This document shows positions 54,215 to 62,789 of a stretch of DNA of 64,000 nucleotides, one piece after another. The notes under the pieces were generated by a model. That model did not search any database, was not told the origin of the DNA, and saw only the letters and a list, made by a program, of their open reading frames with translations. The position numbers and the translations under genes were made by a program. How positions within the stretch are numbered: position 1 is the first letter of the stretch; the number at the start of each line of letters is the position of its first letter. This stretch comes from JAXLRU01 sp046330935 (GTDB taxonomy: Bacteria > Actinomycetota > Actinomycetes > Actinomycetales > Kineosporiaceae), in NCBI GenBank assembly GCA_046330935.1, contig JAXLRU010000003.1, forward strand, positions 1-64,000, given 5' to 3'.

Positions 54215-55485
54215 GCATGGGTGCGGCGCGGCGGACGCGAGCCGCCTTCGCCGTGCTCTGGGGGCGCCGCGCGCTTGCGCGATGGACCTACCTGGTCCTC
54301 GGCGGCGCCCTCCTCATGCCGTACGTCATGACCGTCGGTGCGACCCGGAGCGGCCTCACCGGAGGGGACCGTTCGCTGCTCGACCTGCCCGCACTCGTCC
54401 CCGACGCCCTGCTCGCGTCGCCTCTGGTGGCGTTGACCGGGCTCATGCCGACGGTCGGCACCCTGGAGACCTCGGCGGTTCGGGCCCTGCTCGACCCCCG
54501 GGTGATCGGGGGGGCCCGCCTGACCTGGGCGGACCGCGGAAGAGGCGCCCTCTGGTTCGCCCTGCACCTGTTCCTCGGCGGCCTGGTGAGCGGGCTGACC
54601 CTGGCGGCGCCCGTGGTGGCTGCGATCTTCTTGGTCCTGCCGGTGCAGTCCCTGTCGACACCTCTGACGCGCGCAGGAGCAGCTCCCGGCGGGTGGTGGG
54701 GCCCCCCGGCGGGAGTCGGTTCGTTCGTCGCCATCTCGGCGCTGGCCGCCCTGGTGGCGGCAGGACTCGCGCGCTGCGCCCCGGCCCTGCTCGGACCGTC
54801 CACCGCCGACCGGCTCTCCGCCTTCGAGCAGGAACGGGACCGCGCGCAGGCGGCCAACCGCATCGCCGGGGAGCTGCACGACTCCCTCGGGCACACCCTC
54901 AGCGTCGTGACCCTGCAGGCGGCCGCGGCCAGGGACCTGCTCGACCGCGACCCGGCCTTCGTCCGCCGGGCCCTGGAGGCGATCGAGGACAGCACGCGCA
55001 CCGCCGTGGGCGAACTCGACCGCAGCCTGTCCGTCCTGCGCGGCGACCGCCCTCCGGCGACGGGAGCGCCGACCCTCGCCGACGTCGGCGCTCTCGTCGA
55101 CCGCAGCCGCGCCGGCGGCGCCGAGATCGACCTTCGGGTCAGCGGGGACCTCGCCCGCGTCCATCCGGCGGTGTCTCGGCAGGCCTATCGAGTGGTGCAG
55201 GAGAGCCTGACCAATGCCCTGCGCCACGGGGGGACGGCACCCGTGCTGGTCGAGCTGACAGCGGCCACCGGCTCCCGAGAACTCCCGGCCTCCCTGCAGG
55301 TCCGCGTGACCAATCCGTTCGTCCGCGTCCCGCGGCCGCCCACGGCGCACCGGTCGGCCGGGCAGGGCCGCAGGGGCCTCGAAGGGCTCGCCCAGCGTGT
55401 CAGCGCGCTCGACGGCACCTTCCACGCCGGTCCTCACGGGGAGGGCTGGCAGGTACTCGCGAGCTTCCCCGCGGGCAGCCGATGA
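54211..55485 (+). CDS. Sensor histidine kinase, NarL/DesK type
   Basis: A 424-residue membrane kinase. Four or so N-terminal helices (to about residue 195) lack a large extracellular domain. HisKA_3 has H223 in AGELHDSLGHTLSVV, and the ATPase domain has RVVQESLTNALRHGG (N box). The usual DDGxG motif is replaced by VTNPFVRVPRPP, with RRGLEGLAQRVSAL remaining, so ATP binding may be altered. Overlaps DUF6463-like and regulator genes by four bases each. Confidence 0.87.
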   Translation: MSMGAARRTRAAFAVLWGRRALARWTYLVLGGALLMPYVMTVGATRSGLTGGDRSLLDLPALVPDALLASPLVALTGLMPTVGTLETSAVRALLDPRVIGGARLTWADRGRGALWFALHLFLGGLVSGLTLAAPVVAAIFLVLPVQSLSTPLTRAGAAPGGWWGPPAGVGSFVAISALAALVAAGLARCAPALLGPSTADRLSAFEQERDRAQAANRIAGELHDSLGHTLSVVTLQAAAARDLLDRDPAFVRRALEAIEDSTRTAVGELDRSLSVLRGDRPPATGAPTLADVGALVDRSRAGGAEIDLRVSGDLARVHPAVSRQAYRVVQESLTNALRHGGTAPVLVELTAATGSRELPASLQVRVTNPFVRVPRPPTAHRSAGQGRRGLEGLAQRVSALDGTFHAGPHGEGWQVLASFPAGSR

Positions 55486-56138
55486 CCGTGCGGGTCCTGC
55501 TCGTGGACGACGACGCTCTGGTCCGGGCGGGTCTGGCCGCCATCGTCGGTGCGTGCGACGACCTGGTCGTCGTGGGCGAGGCCGCCGACGGAGCGGAGGC
55601 GTTGAGCCTTGCTCTGAGGGTTCGCCCCGACGTCGTGGTGATGGACGTCCGGATGCCCCACGTCGACGGGATCAGCGCCACCCGGCTGTTGCGGCGCCAG
55701 CTCGACCCCGCCCCGCGCGTCCTGGTCGTGACCACGTTCGACGACGACGAGCAGGTCGGCAACGCCCTGCTCGCCGGGGCATCGGGTTTCCTGCTCAAGC
55801 GGGCCCGCGCCGACCAGTTCCGGCACGCCATCCGAGTGGTCGCCGACGGGGAGTCCGTGCTCTTCCCCGCCGCGATCGGCGAACTGGTGACGGCTCACAC
55901 GTCGCGCCGGACCGGGACCCAGGAGGACCCCCGGGTTCGTTCCCTCACCCCACGTGAGGCCGACGTCCTGCGGTCGATGGCACAGGGCCTGTCCAACGCC
56001 GAGATCGGGGCCCACCTGCACCTCGGGACCGAGACGGTCAAGTCGCACGTCGCCGCGCTCCTCGCGAAGCTGGGGGTGCGTGACCGTACCCAGGCCGTGG
56101 TGATGGCGTTCCAGACCGGCTTCGTGGTCCCACGTTGA
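55482..56138 (+). CDS. Response regulator, NarL/FixJ family
   Basis: A 218-residue DNA-binding regulator. Receiver with DDD (9-11), D55 in VVVMDVRMPHVDG, Thr in VVTTFD and Lys in FLLKRARAD. LuxR-type HTH at LTPREADVLRSMAQGLSNAEIGAHLHLGTETVKSHV. ATGA overlap with the kinase gene. Likely autoregulates the three-gene operon. Confidence 0.92.
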   Translation: MTVRVLLVDDDALVRAGLAAIVGACDDLVVVGEAADGAEALSLALRVRPDVVVMDVRMPHVDGISATRLLRRQLDPAPRVLVVTTFDDDEQVGNALLAGASGFLLKRARADQFRHAIRVVADGESVLFPAAIGELVTAHTSRRTGTQEDPRVRSLTPREADVLRSMAQGLSNAEIGAHLHLGTETVKSHVAALLAKLGVRDRTQAVVMAFQTGFVVPR

Positions 56139-56145
56139 CGACGTC

Positions 56146-56177
56146 GGGCGCCCTGGCCCCCGAGCGGGCGGGCGCCC
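56146..56177 (+). terminator. Terminator after the response regulator
   Basis: Two copies of the self-complementary octamer GGGCGCCC (56146-56153 and 56170-56177) pair around inner GCCC/GGGC, eight bases past the stop. Confidence 0.55.
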
Positions 56178-56288
56178 TGCCCGTGATCCGTCGCCGGACG
56201 TGACCTCGAGCACACCGTCAGGCGAAACCCCAGGTCCGGTGGACGGACGCTCAAGCGAGATGTCACCTGGGCGTCATACCGTGGGAAC

Positions 56289-56307
56289 AAAGGTTCGCCT
56301 CACCTGA
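56289..56307 (+). promoter_or_regulatory. DtxR/IdeR iron-box-like site upstream of korA
   Basis: AAAGGTTCGCCTCACCTGA matches the 19-base DtxR/IdeR consensus (TTAGGTTAGSCTAACCTAA) at 14 positions by eye, including both AGGT/ACCT cores. TACCGT (56277-56282) just upstream is a candidate -10, which would put the site at the transcription start, a blocking position. korA starts 58 bases further on. No -35 of quality is visible. Confidence 0.42.
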
Positions 56308-56364
56308 GTTGCCCCAGCGGCCGAGGGTGAGGCGCGGGTACGGCGAACAGGACTGGCGGGACCG

Positions 56365-58233
56365 ATGGGCGAAGCGACGACGGTGCAGAAGCTCGACCGG
56401 GTGGTGATCCGGTTCGCCGGCGACTCCGGCGACGGGATGCAGCTGACGGGCGACCGGTTCACGGCGCAGACGGCCGCGCTGGGCAACGACCTGGCGACCC
56501 TGCCCAACTTCCCCGCCGAGATCCGGGCCCCTCAGGGCACGATGGCCGGCGTCTCCAGCTTCCAGCTGCAGTTCGCCGACCACGACGTCAAGACGCCGGG
56601 CGACGCGCCCGACGTCCTCGTCGCCATGAACCCCGCCGCGCTCAAGGCCAACCTCGGCGACCTCCCGCGCGGGGCGACGATCATCGCCGACGCCGACGAG
56701 TTCACCAGGCGCAACCTCGCCAAGGTGGGTTACGCCGCCGACCCGCTGACGGACGGGTCGCTCGACTCCTACCGCGTGCACTCCTTCGGCCTGACCTCGA
56801 TGACCGTCGAGGCGCTCAAGGGCCTGGAGGTCACCCGCAAGGAGGCCGAGCGGGCGAAGAACATGTTCGCCCTGGGCCTGCTGTCGTGGCTGTACACGCG
56901 CCCGACCGAGCCCACCGAGCAGTTCATCCGGGCCAAGTTCGCCCGCAAGCCCGCGATCCTCGAGGCCAACCTCATCGCGTTCCGCACCGGGTGGGCGTTC
57001 GGCGAGACCACCGAGGCGTTCGCGGTCTCCTACGAGGTCGCCCCCGCGCCCGCGCCGTCCGGCCTCTACCGCAACGTCACCGGCAACGTGGCCCTCGCCT
57101 ACGGGCTGGTCGCCGCGGCACACCAGGCCAAGCTGCCGCTGGTGCTCGGCTCGTACCCGATCACCCCGGCGTCCGACATCCTGCACACCCTCGCCCGGCT
57201 CAAGCGGTTCAACGTCACGACGCTGCAAGCCGAGGACGAGATCGCCGCCGTGGGTGCCGCTCTCGGCGCCTCCTACGGCGGCGCGATCGGTGTCACGACG
57301 ACGTCGGGCCCCGGCCTCGCGCTGAAGTCCGAGACGATCGGCCTCGCCGTCTCGCTCGAGCTGCCGCTGGTCATCGTCGACGTCCAGCGCGGCGGCCCCA
57401 GCACCGGGTTGCCGACCAAGACCGAGCAGGCCGACCTGCTGCAGGCCATGTTCGGCCGCAACGGCGAGGCCCCCGTGCCGGTGATCGCTCCGCAGTCGCC
57501 CGCCGACTGCTTCGACGCCGCCCTCGAGGCGGTCCGCGTGGCGACGACCTACCGCACGCCAGTCCTGCTGCTGTCCGACGGCTACCTCGCCAACGGCTCC
57601 GAGCCGTGGCGGATCCCCTCGGTCGAGAGCCTGCCGAGCATCGACGTCGAGTTCGCGGCTGCCCCCAACGGCGAGGCCGCCGACGGCACCCCCGTCTTCC
57701 GGCCCTTCGACCGCGACCCCGACACCCTCGCCCGGCCCTGGGCCGTGCCCGGCACCCCCGGGCTGGAGCACCGCATCGGCGGCATCGAGAAGGCCGACGG
57801 CACCGGCGAGATCAGCTACGACCCCGACAACCACGACCGCATGGTCCGGCTGCGCCAGGCGAAGATCGACGGCGTCGACGTCGCCCCCCTCGAGGTCGAC
57901 GACCCCGACGGCGACGCCGACATCCTCGTCATCGGCTGGGGTTCCACCTACGGGCCGATCGCCGCGGGCGCGCGTGCCGCCCGCCGCAACGGCGCGAAGG
58001 TCGCCACCGCGCACCTGCGCCACCTCAACCCGTTCCCGGCCAACACCGGCGACGTCCTGCGTCGCTACCGCCGGGTGCTGGTGCCCGAGATGAACCTGGG
58101 CCAGCTGTCGATGCTGCTGCGGGCCCGCTACCTGGTCGACGCCGTCGGCTACAACCGCGTGCGCGGCCTGCCCTTCACCTCCGCCGAGATCGCCGACGCC
58201 ATCACCAAGCTCGCTGGGGAGACCTCGCTGTGA
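56365..58233 (+). CDS. korA: 2-oxoacid:ferredoxin oxidoreductase, fused gamma-alpha subunit (KorA)
   Basis: Oxidative decarboxylation of a 2-oxoacid, probably 2-oxoglutarate, to acyl-CoA with reduction of ferredoxin. It has 622 residues: the gamma domain (VVIRFAGDSGDGMQLTGDRF..., FPAEIRAPQGTMAGVSSFQLQF) occupies ~1-200, and the alpha pyrimidine-binding domain starts near NVTGNVALAYGLVAAAHQAKLPLVLGSYPITPASDIL, with TTTSGPGLALKSE and VDVQRGGPSTGLPTK. A C-terminal domain follows (VIGWGSTYGPI). It overlaps korB by GTGA. The O2-tolerant actinobacterial type is known from mycobacteria and Streptomyces. Confidence 0.93.
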   Translation: MGEATTVQKLDRVVIRFAGDSGDGMQLTGDRFTAQTAALGNDLATLPNFPAEIRAPQGTMAGVSSFQLQFADHDVKTPGDAPDVLVAMNPAALKANLGDLPRGATIIADADEFTRRNLAKVGYAADPLTDGSLDSYRVHSFGLTSMTVEALKGLEVTRKEAERAKNMFALGLLSWLYTRPTEPTEQFIRAKFARKPAILEANLIAFRTGWAFGETTEAFAVSYEVAPAPAPSGLYRNVTGNVALAYGLVAAAHQAKLPLVLGSYPITPASDILHTLARLKRFNVTTLQAEDEIAAVGAALGASYGGAIGVTTTSGPGLALKSETIGLAVSLELPLVIVDVQRGGPSTGLPTKTEQADLLQAMFGRNGEAPVPVIAPQSPADCFDAALEAVRVATTYRTPVLLLSDGYLANGSEPWRIPSVESLPSIDVEFAAAPNGEAADGTPVFRPFDRDPDTLARPWAVPGTPGLEHRIGGIEKADGTGEISYDPDNHDRMVRLRQAKIDGVDVAPLEVDDPDGDADILVIGWGSTYGPIAAGARAARRNGAKVATAHLRHLNPFPANTGDVLRRYRRVLVPEMNLGQLSMLLRARYLVDAVGYNRVRGLPFTSAEIADAITKLAGETSL

Positions 58234-59342
58234 CTGTCACTCCTCTGATCAACCTGGGCCTGCCCGGCCGCCGCAACGGGCTCGAGGGCGTCCCGGCGCT
58301 GCCGACCGATGCGCCTGCGCAGTCGAAGAAGGACTTCACCTCGGCCTCCGAGGTGCGTTGGTGCCCCGGCTGCGGCGACTACGCGATCCTCGCCGCCGTC
58401 CAGTCCTTCATGCCCGAGCTGGGCGTGAAACGCGAGAACGTCGTCTGCATCTCGGGCATCGGGTGCTCCTCGCGGTTCCCGTACTACCTCGACACCTACG
58501 GCCTGCACTCGATCCACGGGCGCGCCCCGGCCATCGCGACCGGCCTGGCCGCCTCCCGCCCCGACCTCAACGTGTGGGTGGTCACCGGCGACGGTGACGC
58601 CCTGTCGATCGGCGGCAACCACCTCATCCACGCGCTGCGCCGCAACGTCAACCTCACGATCCTGCTGTTCAACAACCGGATCTACGGCCTGACCAAGGGG
58701 CAGTACTCCCCCACCTCCGAGCCGGGCAAGGTGACGAAGTCGACCCCGGTCGGCTCCGTCGACAACCCCTTCAACCCGGTCTCGCTGGCCCTGGGTGCCG
58801 AGGCGTCGTTCGTCGCCCGCACCATGGACTCCGACCGCCAGCACCTGCAGTCGGTGTTGCGCCAGGCCGTCACCCACCGCGGATCGGCCCTGGTGGAGAT
58901 CTACCAGAACTGCCCGATCTTCAACGACGGCGCGTTCGACATCCTCAAGGACAAGGACGAGGCCACCGCCCGCCTGCTCCGCCTGGAGCACGGGCAGCCG
59001 ATCCGCTCCGGCACCCAGGCCGTCGTCCGCGACGCATCGGGGCGCCTGCAGGTCGTGGCCTACGCCGACCTCGAGGCCCGCTACGGCGCCGACGCCGACT
59101 CGCACGTCGTCGTCCACGACGCCGCCGAGCCCGACCCGTCGCTGCAGTTCGCGCTGTCGCGCCTCGACGGCCCCGACATGGCCCACGTGCCGGTCGGGGT
59201 GTTCCGGTCGGTCTCGCGTCCTACCTACGACGACCAGGTGCGGGCCCAGGTCGACGCCGCGATCGAGACCGGTGGCGGTGCGGCGTCCGACGACGACCTC
59301 GCCTCCCTGCTCGCCGGGTCCGACACGTGGGTCGTCGCCTGA
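58230..59342 (+). CDS. korB: 2-oxoacid:ferredoxin oxidoreductase beta subunit (KorB)
   Basis: TPP- and 4Fe-4S-binding subunit, 370 residues. Cluster ligands are visible in RWCPGCGDY (C45, C48), ISGIGCSSRFPYY and, later, YQNCPIFNDG. The TPP/metal motif is VTGDGDALSIGGNH...NRIYGLTKGQ with NN. The C-terminal ~90 residues are extra to the minimal beta subunit and usual in KorB. Reduced ferredoxin is the product; the nearby nuo cluster lacking an NADH module is a possible acceptor. Confidence 0.93.
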   Translation: MTVTPLINLGLPGRRNGLEGVPALPTDAPAQSKKDFTSASEVRWCPGCGDYAILAAVQSFMPELGVKRENVVCISGIGCSSRFPYYLDTYGLHSIHGRAPAIATGLAASRPDLNVWVVTGDGDALSIGGNHLIHALRRNVNLTILLFNNRIYGLTKGQYSPTSEPGKVTKSTPVGSVDNPFNPVSLALGAEASFVARTMDSDRQHLQSVLRQAVTHRGSALVEIYQNCPIFNDGAFDILKDKDEATARLLRLEHGQPIRSGTQAVVRDASGRLQVVAYADLEARYGADADSHVVVHDAAEPDPSLQFALSRLDGPDMAHVPVGVFRSVSRPTYDDQVRAQVDAAIETGGGAASDDDLASLLAGSDTWVVA

Positions 59343-59356
59343 CCCGAGGTCTGCCA

Positions 59357-59408
59357 TGCCGGCGGCCCCGGTCCCTTCCCTTGCGGGTGGGGCCGGGGGC
59401 CGCCGGCA
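59357..59408 (+). terminator. Terminator after korAB
   Basis: TGCCGGCGGCCCC (59357-59369) and its complement (59396-59408) form a perfect 13-base stem, 14 bases past the korB stop, with further pairing inside the loop. Confidence 0.7.
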
Positions 59409-59466
59409 CGTGCAGATCGTGGGGATTCGCCCGGCGACCGGGCGAACTCGCTGGCAGGATGCGGCG

Positions 59467-60144
59467 ATGGACGCCGACCGCCACTTCGTCACCGCGACGA
59501 CGACGGTCGGCACCGTCCCGTTCGTCCCGCAGGTGCGCCTCCACCTCGCCGACGACGCGCTCGGTCTGTGGGAGCGCACCGAGGAGCGGGCGGGCACCCC
59601 GGGGCAGCCCCCGCCGTTCTGGGCGTTCGCGTGGGCGGGAGGTCAGGCCCTGGCGCGCTACGTGGCCGACCACCCCGACGTCGTCGCCGCGCGATCGGTG
59701 CTCGACTTCGCCGCCGGCTCGGGCCTGGTCGCCGTGGCGGCGGCCCGGGCGGGCGCGGCGCGGGTGGTCGCGGCCGAGATCGACCCGCTCGCCACGGCGG
59801 CGGTGGCCGCGAATGCGCGGCTCAACGACGTCGACGTCCATCCCCTGCTCGGCGATGTGACCACCGCCGAGGGCGAGCGCGAGCTGCACGCGGCGCTGGG
59901 CGGCCGGCCCGACGTCGTCCTCGCCGGCGACGTGTTCTACGACCGAGCGATGGTGGCTGCGGTGCTGCCGTTCCTGCAGTCCTGCGCCGACGCAGGCGCG
60001 ACCGTGCTCGTGGGTGACCCCGGCCGGGCCTATCTGCCGCAGGCGGGCCTCACCGAGCTGGTGCGCTACCAGGTGCCCGTGATGCGCACGCTGGAGGACC
60101 GCGACGTCCGGTCCACGGGCGTGCTGAGGCTGAACCCCCGTTAG
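59467..60144 (+). CDS. Class I methyltransferase, EtfB-lysine-methyltransferase-like
   Basis: A 225-residue Rossmann-fold methyltransferase. SAM motif VLDFAAGSGLVAVAAARAGAARVVAAEIDPLA (about 79-110), the LLGDVTT strand and the DVVLAGDVFYD post-motif (resembling the DxxY-type element of protein methyltransferases) are visible; the C-terminus YQVPVMRTLEDRDVRSTGVLRL is typical of the EtfB-KMT/PrmA-like group. The target protein is not known. Standing after korAB may be chance, since a terminator separates them. Confidence 0.82.
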   Translation: MDADRHFVTATTTVGTVPFVPQVRLHLADDALGLWERTEERAGTPGQPPPFWAFAWAGGQALARYVADHPDVVAARSVLDFAAGSGLVAVAAARAGAARVVAAEIDPLATAAVAANARLNDVDVHPLLGDVTTAEGERELHAALGGRPDVVLAGDVFYDRAMVAAVLPFLQSCADAGATVLVGDPGRAYLPQAGLTELVRYQVPVMRTLEDRDVRSTGVLRLNPR

Positions 60145-60202
60145 CCGACGATTTCAGCGTCGATGCCACAACCGCGCTATCCCGGGCGTCTACGAGTCAG
60201 CA

Positions 60203-60224
60203 GCCGCCCGCAGGGGCGGGCGGC
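60203..60224 (+). other. Hairpin in the BTAD gene leader
   Basis: GCCGCCCGC (60203-60211) and GCGGGCGGC (60216-60224) form a perfect 9-base stem with a 4-base loop, 28 bases before the BTAD start codon. It may be the end of the previous transcript or a leader structure. Confidence 0.45.
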
Positions 60225-60252
60225 GCTGGAGTGACGATCGGAGGTACCTCGG

Positions 60253-61446
60253 ATGCACGTCGTCGTCCTGGGCAGTGTGCAGCTGCTCGACGCGCAGCAC
60301 CGGGACGTCCTGGCGGGCGCCGGGCCCCGCCAGCGGGCACTGCTGGCCGCCCTGGCCCTGGCCCGGCACCACACGCTCGAGACCGACCTGCTCGTGGACT
60401 GGATGTGGGCCGAGCACGAGCTGCCCGCCTCCCCCCGCAACGCGCTGAGCCTGCACGCCTCGCGGCTGCGCGCCGCGCTACGCCGGTGGAGCGCGGCGGC
60501 GACCCTGCGCCACGAGGGCGGGCGGTACCGGCTGGTCCTGCCGTCGGTGGCCGTCGACGTCGCGGCGTTCCGTGCCGCGTGGGACGACGCCCGCGAGCGC
60601 CACGCGGCCGCCGGCCCTGCCGGGGCCTTGTCGACCGCCGACCGCGCCCTGCGCGGGTGGGGCGGCAGGCCGCTGGCGGGACTGCCCGACACCCCCTCGG
60701 TGCGTGCGCACGCCGTGGCGTTGGAGGAGGAGTACCTGGCGGCCCGCTGCACGCACGTGGAGTGGGCGATCGCGGCGGGCGAGGCGGCCGGCGTGCTGCC
60801 GGACCTCGCGCGGGCCGTGGAGGACCACCCGCTGGACGAGCGGCTGCGGGCGCTGCAGGTACGCGCGCTCGACGCCGCCGGCCGCTGCGGCGACGCTCTC
60901 GCCGCCTTCGCCGCCGCCCGCCGACACCTCGTCGACGAGCTGGGGCTCGAACCCGGGCCCGCGTTGCTGCGGGCGCACCGCGACGTCCTCGCCGGGGCCC
61001 CCTCCCCCGAACCTCCCCGCCCCCCGGCGCCCGCGCGCCTGCCCGTCCCCCCGCGCCCCCCGGCGGTCCGCCAGGCGCCGGAGCCCGAAGCGCCCCCGCT
61101 GCATCTGGAGACCCGCCTCCTGCACCTGCTGGCGACGCGGGCGGAGCCGAGCGGAGTGGACGACCTCGCGCACGACGCCGGCCACCCGGCGGACGCCGTT
61201 GCTCCTCTGGTGGAGCGGCTGGTCGAGCGGGGCTGGGTCCTCATCGACGGCGCCGGCGGGGTCCGGCTGCATCCCGCGCTCGTCCGGCTGGCCGCGGGCG
61301 GCGACCGCGACCGCCGCCGCCGCACGGTGGAGCAGCCGGTGCGCGGTCCGTGGACGACCGTGCGGGTCGCACCGGTGACGCACACCGCGTCGTGGACGGT
61401 CGTCACCCGCACCGGGTGGGGGGACGACGCACGCGGGGTTGCGTGA
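60253..61446 (+). CDS. BTAD-domain transcriptional regulator (SARP/AfsR-like)
   Basis: A 397-residue soluble regulator; ATG behind GGAGG. N-terminal OmpR-type winged helix (residues ~5-95: VVVLGSVQLLD, RQRALLAALALAR, SPRNALSLHASRLRAALRR, GRYRLVL), then the bacterial transcriptional activation domain (~100-250, VDVAAFRAAWDDARERHA..., EEYLAARCTHVEWAIAAGEA). A Pro-rich linker follows, then a second small winged-helix-like region (LLHLLATRAEPSGVDDLAHDAG). No ATPase domain. Such regulators usually activate nearby genes; the two secreted proteins just downstream are candidates. Confidence 0.87.
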   Translation: MHVVVLGSVQLLDAQHRDVLAGAGPRQRALLAALALARHHTLETDLLVDWMWAEHELPASPRNALSLHASRLRAALRRWSAAATLRHEGGRYRLVLPSVAVDVAAFRAAWDDARERHAAAGPAGALSTADRALRGWGGRPLAGLPDTPSVRAHAVALEEEYLAARCTHVEWAIAAGEAAGVLPDLARAVEDHPLDERLRALQVRALDAAGRCGDALAAFAAARRHLVDELGLEPGPALLRAHRDVLAGAPSPEPPRPPAPARLPVPPRPPAVRQAPEPEAPPLHLETRLLHLLATRAEPSGVDDLAHDAGHPADAVAPLVERLVERGWVLIDGAGGVRLHPALVRLAAGGDRDRRRRTVEQPVRGPWTTVRVAPVTHTASWTVVTRTGWGDDARGVA

Positions 61447-61563
61447 CGGCTCCGTTACTCCGATCGTGTCATCCGGGCGCGAACGACACCGTGTGGCGGC
61501 GGTGCCGACCTATCGTCGGCGGCCGTCGACAGGTGGACCGGACGAGGCGAGAGGTGACGGGCC

Positions 61564-62649
61564 ATGGAGGCGGCGCGCAAGCACTCGGGCAGGCGGCACG
61601 CCGGTGCCGCGCCGACGTCGTGGGGCCTGTGGGTCACGACCGCAGCGGCCGTCACGGTGATCGCCGCGGCGGCAGCGCTGACCGGTGGCGGACCGTCGCC
61701 CGTCACAGCGCCCCCCGACCGGATCCTCCTCGGTGCCGAGCAGGGCGGCGTCCCCGCGGACAGGCCGGCCGACCCGCCCGCCGACCCGCCCGCCGAGGCC
61801 GGGCCGTCGGACCCCGCTCCGGCGGAGGTCGGCGGGACCGCGCCACCCCTCGCGCCGCCCTCCGCGCCGGTCCAGGTGCCGGCCCCAGCCGCCCCGGCGC
61901 TCCCGGAGGGTTCGGCGGCCGGGACGAAGCGTCCCGCCGTGGCGCCCGCGACGCGGCGTCCCGTCAAGACCCCCAGCCACCCGAAGGCCCGCCCCGGCAC
62001 GCGCACGGCGCGGCCGGCCTCGAGCAACACTCCCCACCCGTCCGGTTCCCCCGCTCCCGCGACCTCGACGCGGCCACCGTCGACCACCCCGGCCGGCCCG
62101 ATCACCACCCCCGCCCCCACCCCCTCGGCCACCAGGACGCTCAAGCCGTGCAAGGTCGGCTGCGTGCTGCTGCGGCAGCGGTTCGAGACCGGCACGCAGG
62201 GCTGGACGGCGACCGGCGGCGCCGGCGTCGAGCCCGCCTCCGGCGGGTCCAGCGGCCCCGGCAGCCTGCGCGCGTCGGGCGTCACGACGTCGTCCGGGCC
62301 GTCCCTGGCGCTCTCGGACGCGCGGCTGTCCGGCGCCGACCGCCGATGGGTGTCGGTGAGCCTGCGCGTGCGCGTCGCCGACGCCGACGGCGCCCGCCTT
62401 CGCCTGCGGGTCGACGGCGCCGAGAAGGCGCGGGTGCGCGAGCTCGCCGCCGACGGGCGCTGGCGCACCCTGCGGGCGTGGTTCCTGCCCGACGGCCCGG
62501 TGACGATGCGCGTCGTCGTCGCGCCGTCGTCGTGCGCGTCCTCGCCGCGGACCGTGTCGGACCTCTACCTCGACGACGTCGTGGTGTCGGTGACGACGCC
62601 CGACTCCTCACGCTCGGGCTCGGCGTCCCCGGACCCCGTCTGCTGGTGA
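61564..62649 (+). CDS. Secreted or anchored protein with Pro-rich stalk and Cys-bounded module
   Basis: A 361-residue protein with a short cytoplasmic start (MEAARKHSGRRHAG), one hydrophobic helix (TSWGLWVTTAAAVTVIAAAAALTG) acting as signal or anchor, and a Pro/Ala/Thr-rich stalk of about 150 residues. The C-terminal ~155 residues begin CKVGCVLLRQRFETGTQGW and hold alternating strands (WVSVSLRVRVADADGARLRLRVDG, APSSC, VSDLYLDDVVVSV). The layout resembles CBM4/9-like jelly-roll modules. It is homologous to modules of the next gene. Ligand unknown. Confidence 0.75.
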   Translation: MEAARKHSGRRHAGAAPTSWGLWVTTAAAVTVIAAAAALTGGGPSPVTAPPDRILLGAEQGGVPADRPADPPADPPAEAGPSDPAPAEVGGTAPPLAPPSAPVQVPAPAAPALPEGSAAGTKRPAVAPATRRPVKTPSHPKARPGTRTARPASSNTPHPSGSPAPATSTRPPSTTPAGPITTPAPTPSATRTLKPCKVGCVLLRQRFETGTQGWTATGGAGVEPASGGSSGPGSLRASGVTTSSGPSLALSDARLSGADRRWVSVSLRVRVADADGARLRLRVDGAEKARVRELAADGRWRTLRAWFLPDGPVTMRVVVAPSSCASSPRTVSDLYLDDVVVSVTTPDSSRSGSASPDPVCW

Positions 62650-62695
62650 GCTCCCGGGTCGCGGGACGTTTCGGCGATCCGGGCGCCTGCTTACG

Positions 62696-62724
62696 TTGAC
62701 CCGGACCCCGCGGGTCCCTAACGT
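62696..62724 (+). promoter_or_regulatory. Promoter with internal dyad for the last gene
   Basis: TTGACC (62696-62701) and TAACGT (62719-62724) are exactly 17 bases apart. The spacer contains GGACCC-CGC-GGGTCC, a perfect dyad with 6-base arms (62703-62717), the place where a repressor or activator dimer could act. Predicted start near 62731. Confidence 0.6.
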
Positions 62725-62789
62725 CCGCCCAGACACACGCCGTCGGGCCCGGCCCGGCGGTCACCCATCGACGAGGACGGGGACGCACC

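Noticed and set aside
53260..55437. Long minus-strand frame opposite the kinase operon
   Set aside because: Shadow frame; the plus strand carries three overlapping genes with kinase and regulator motifs.
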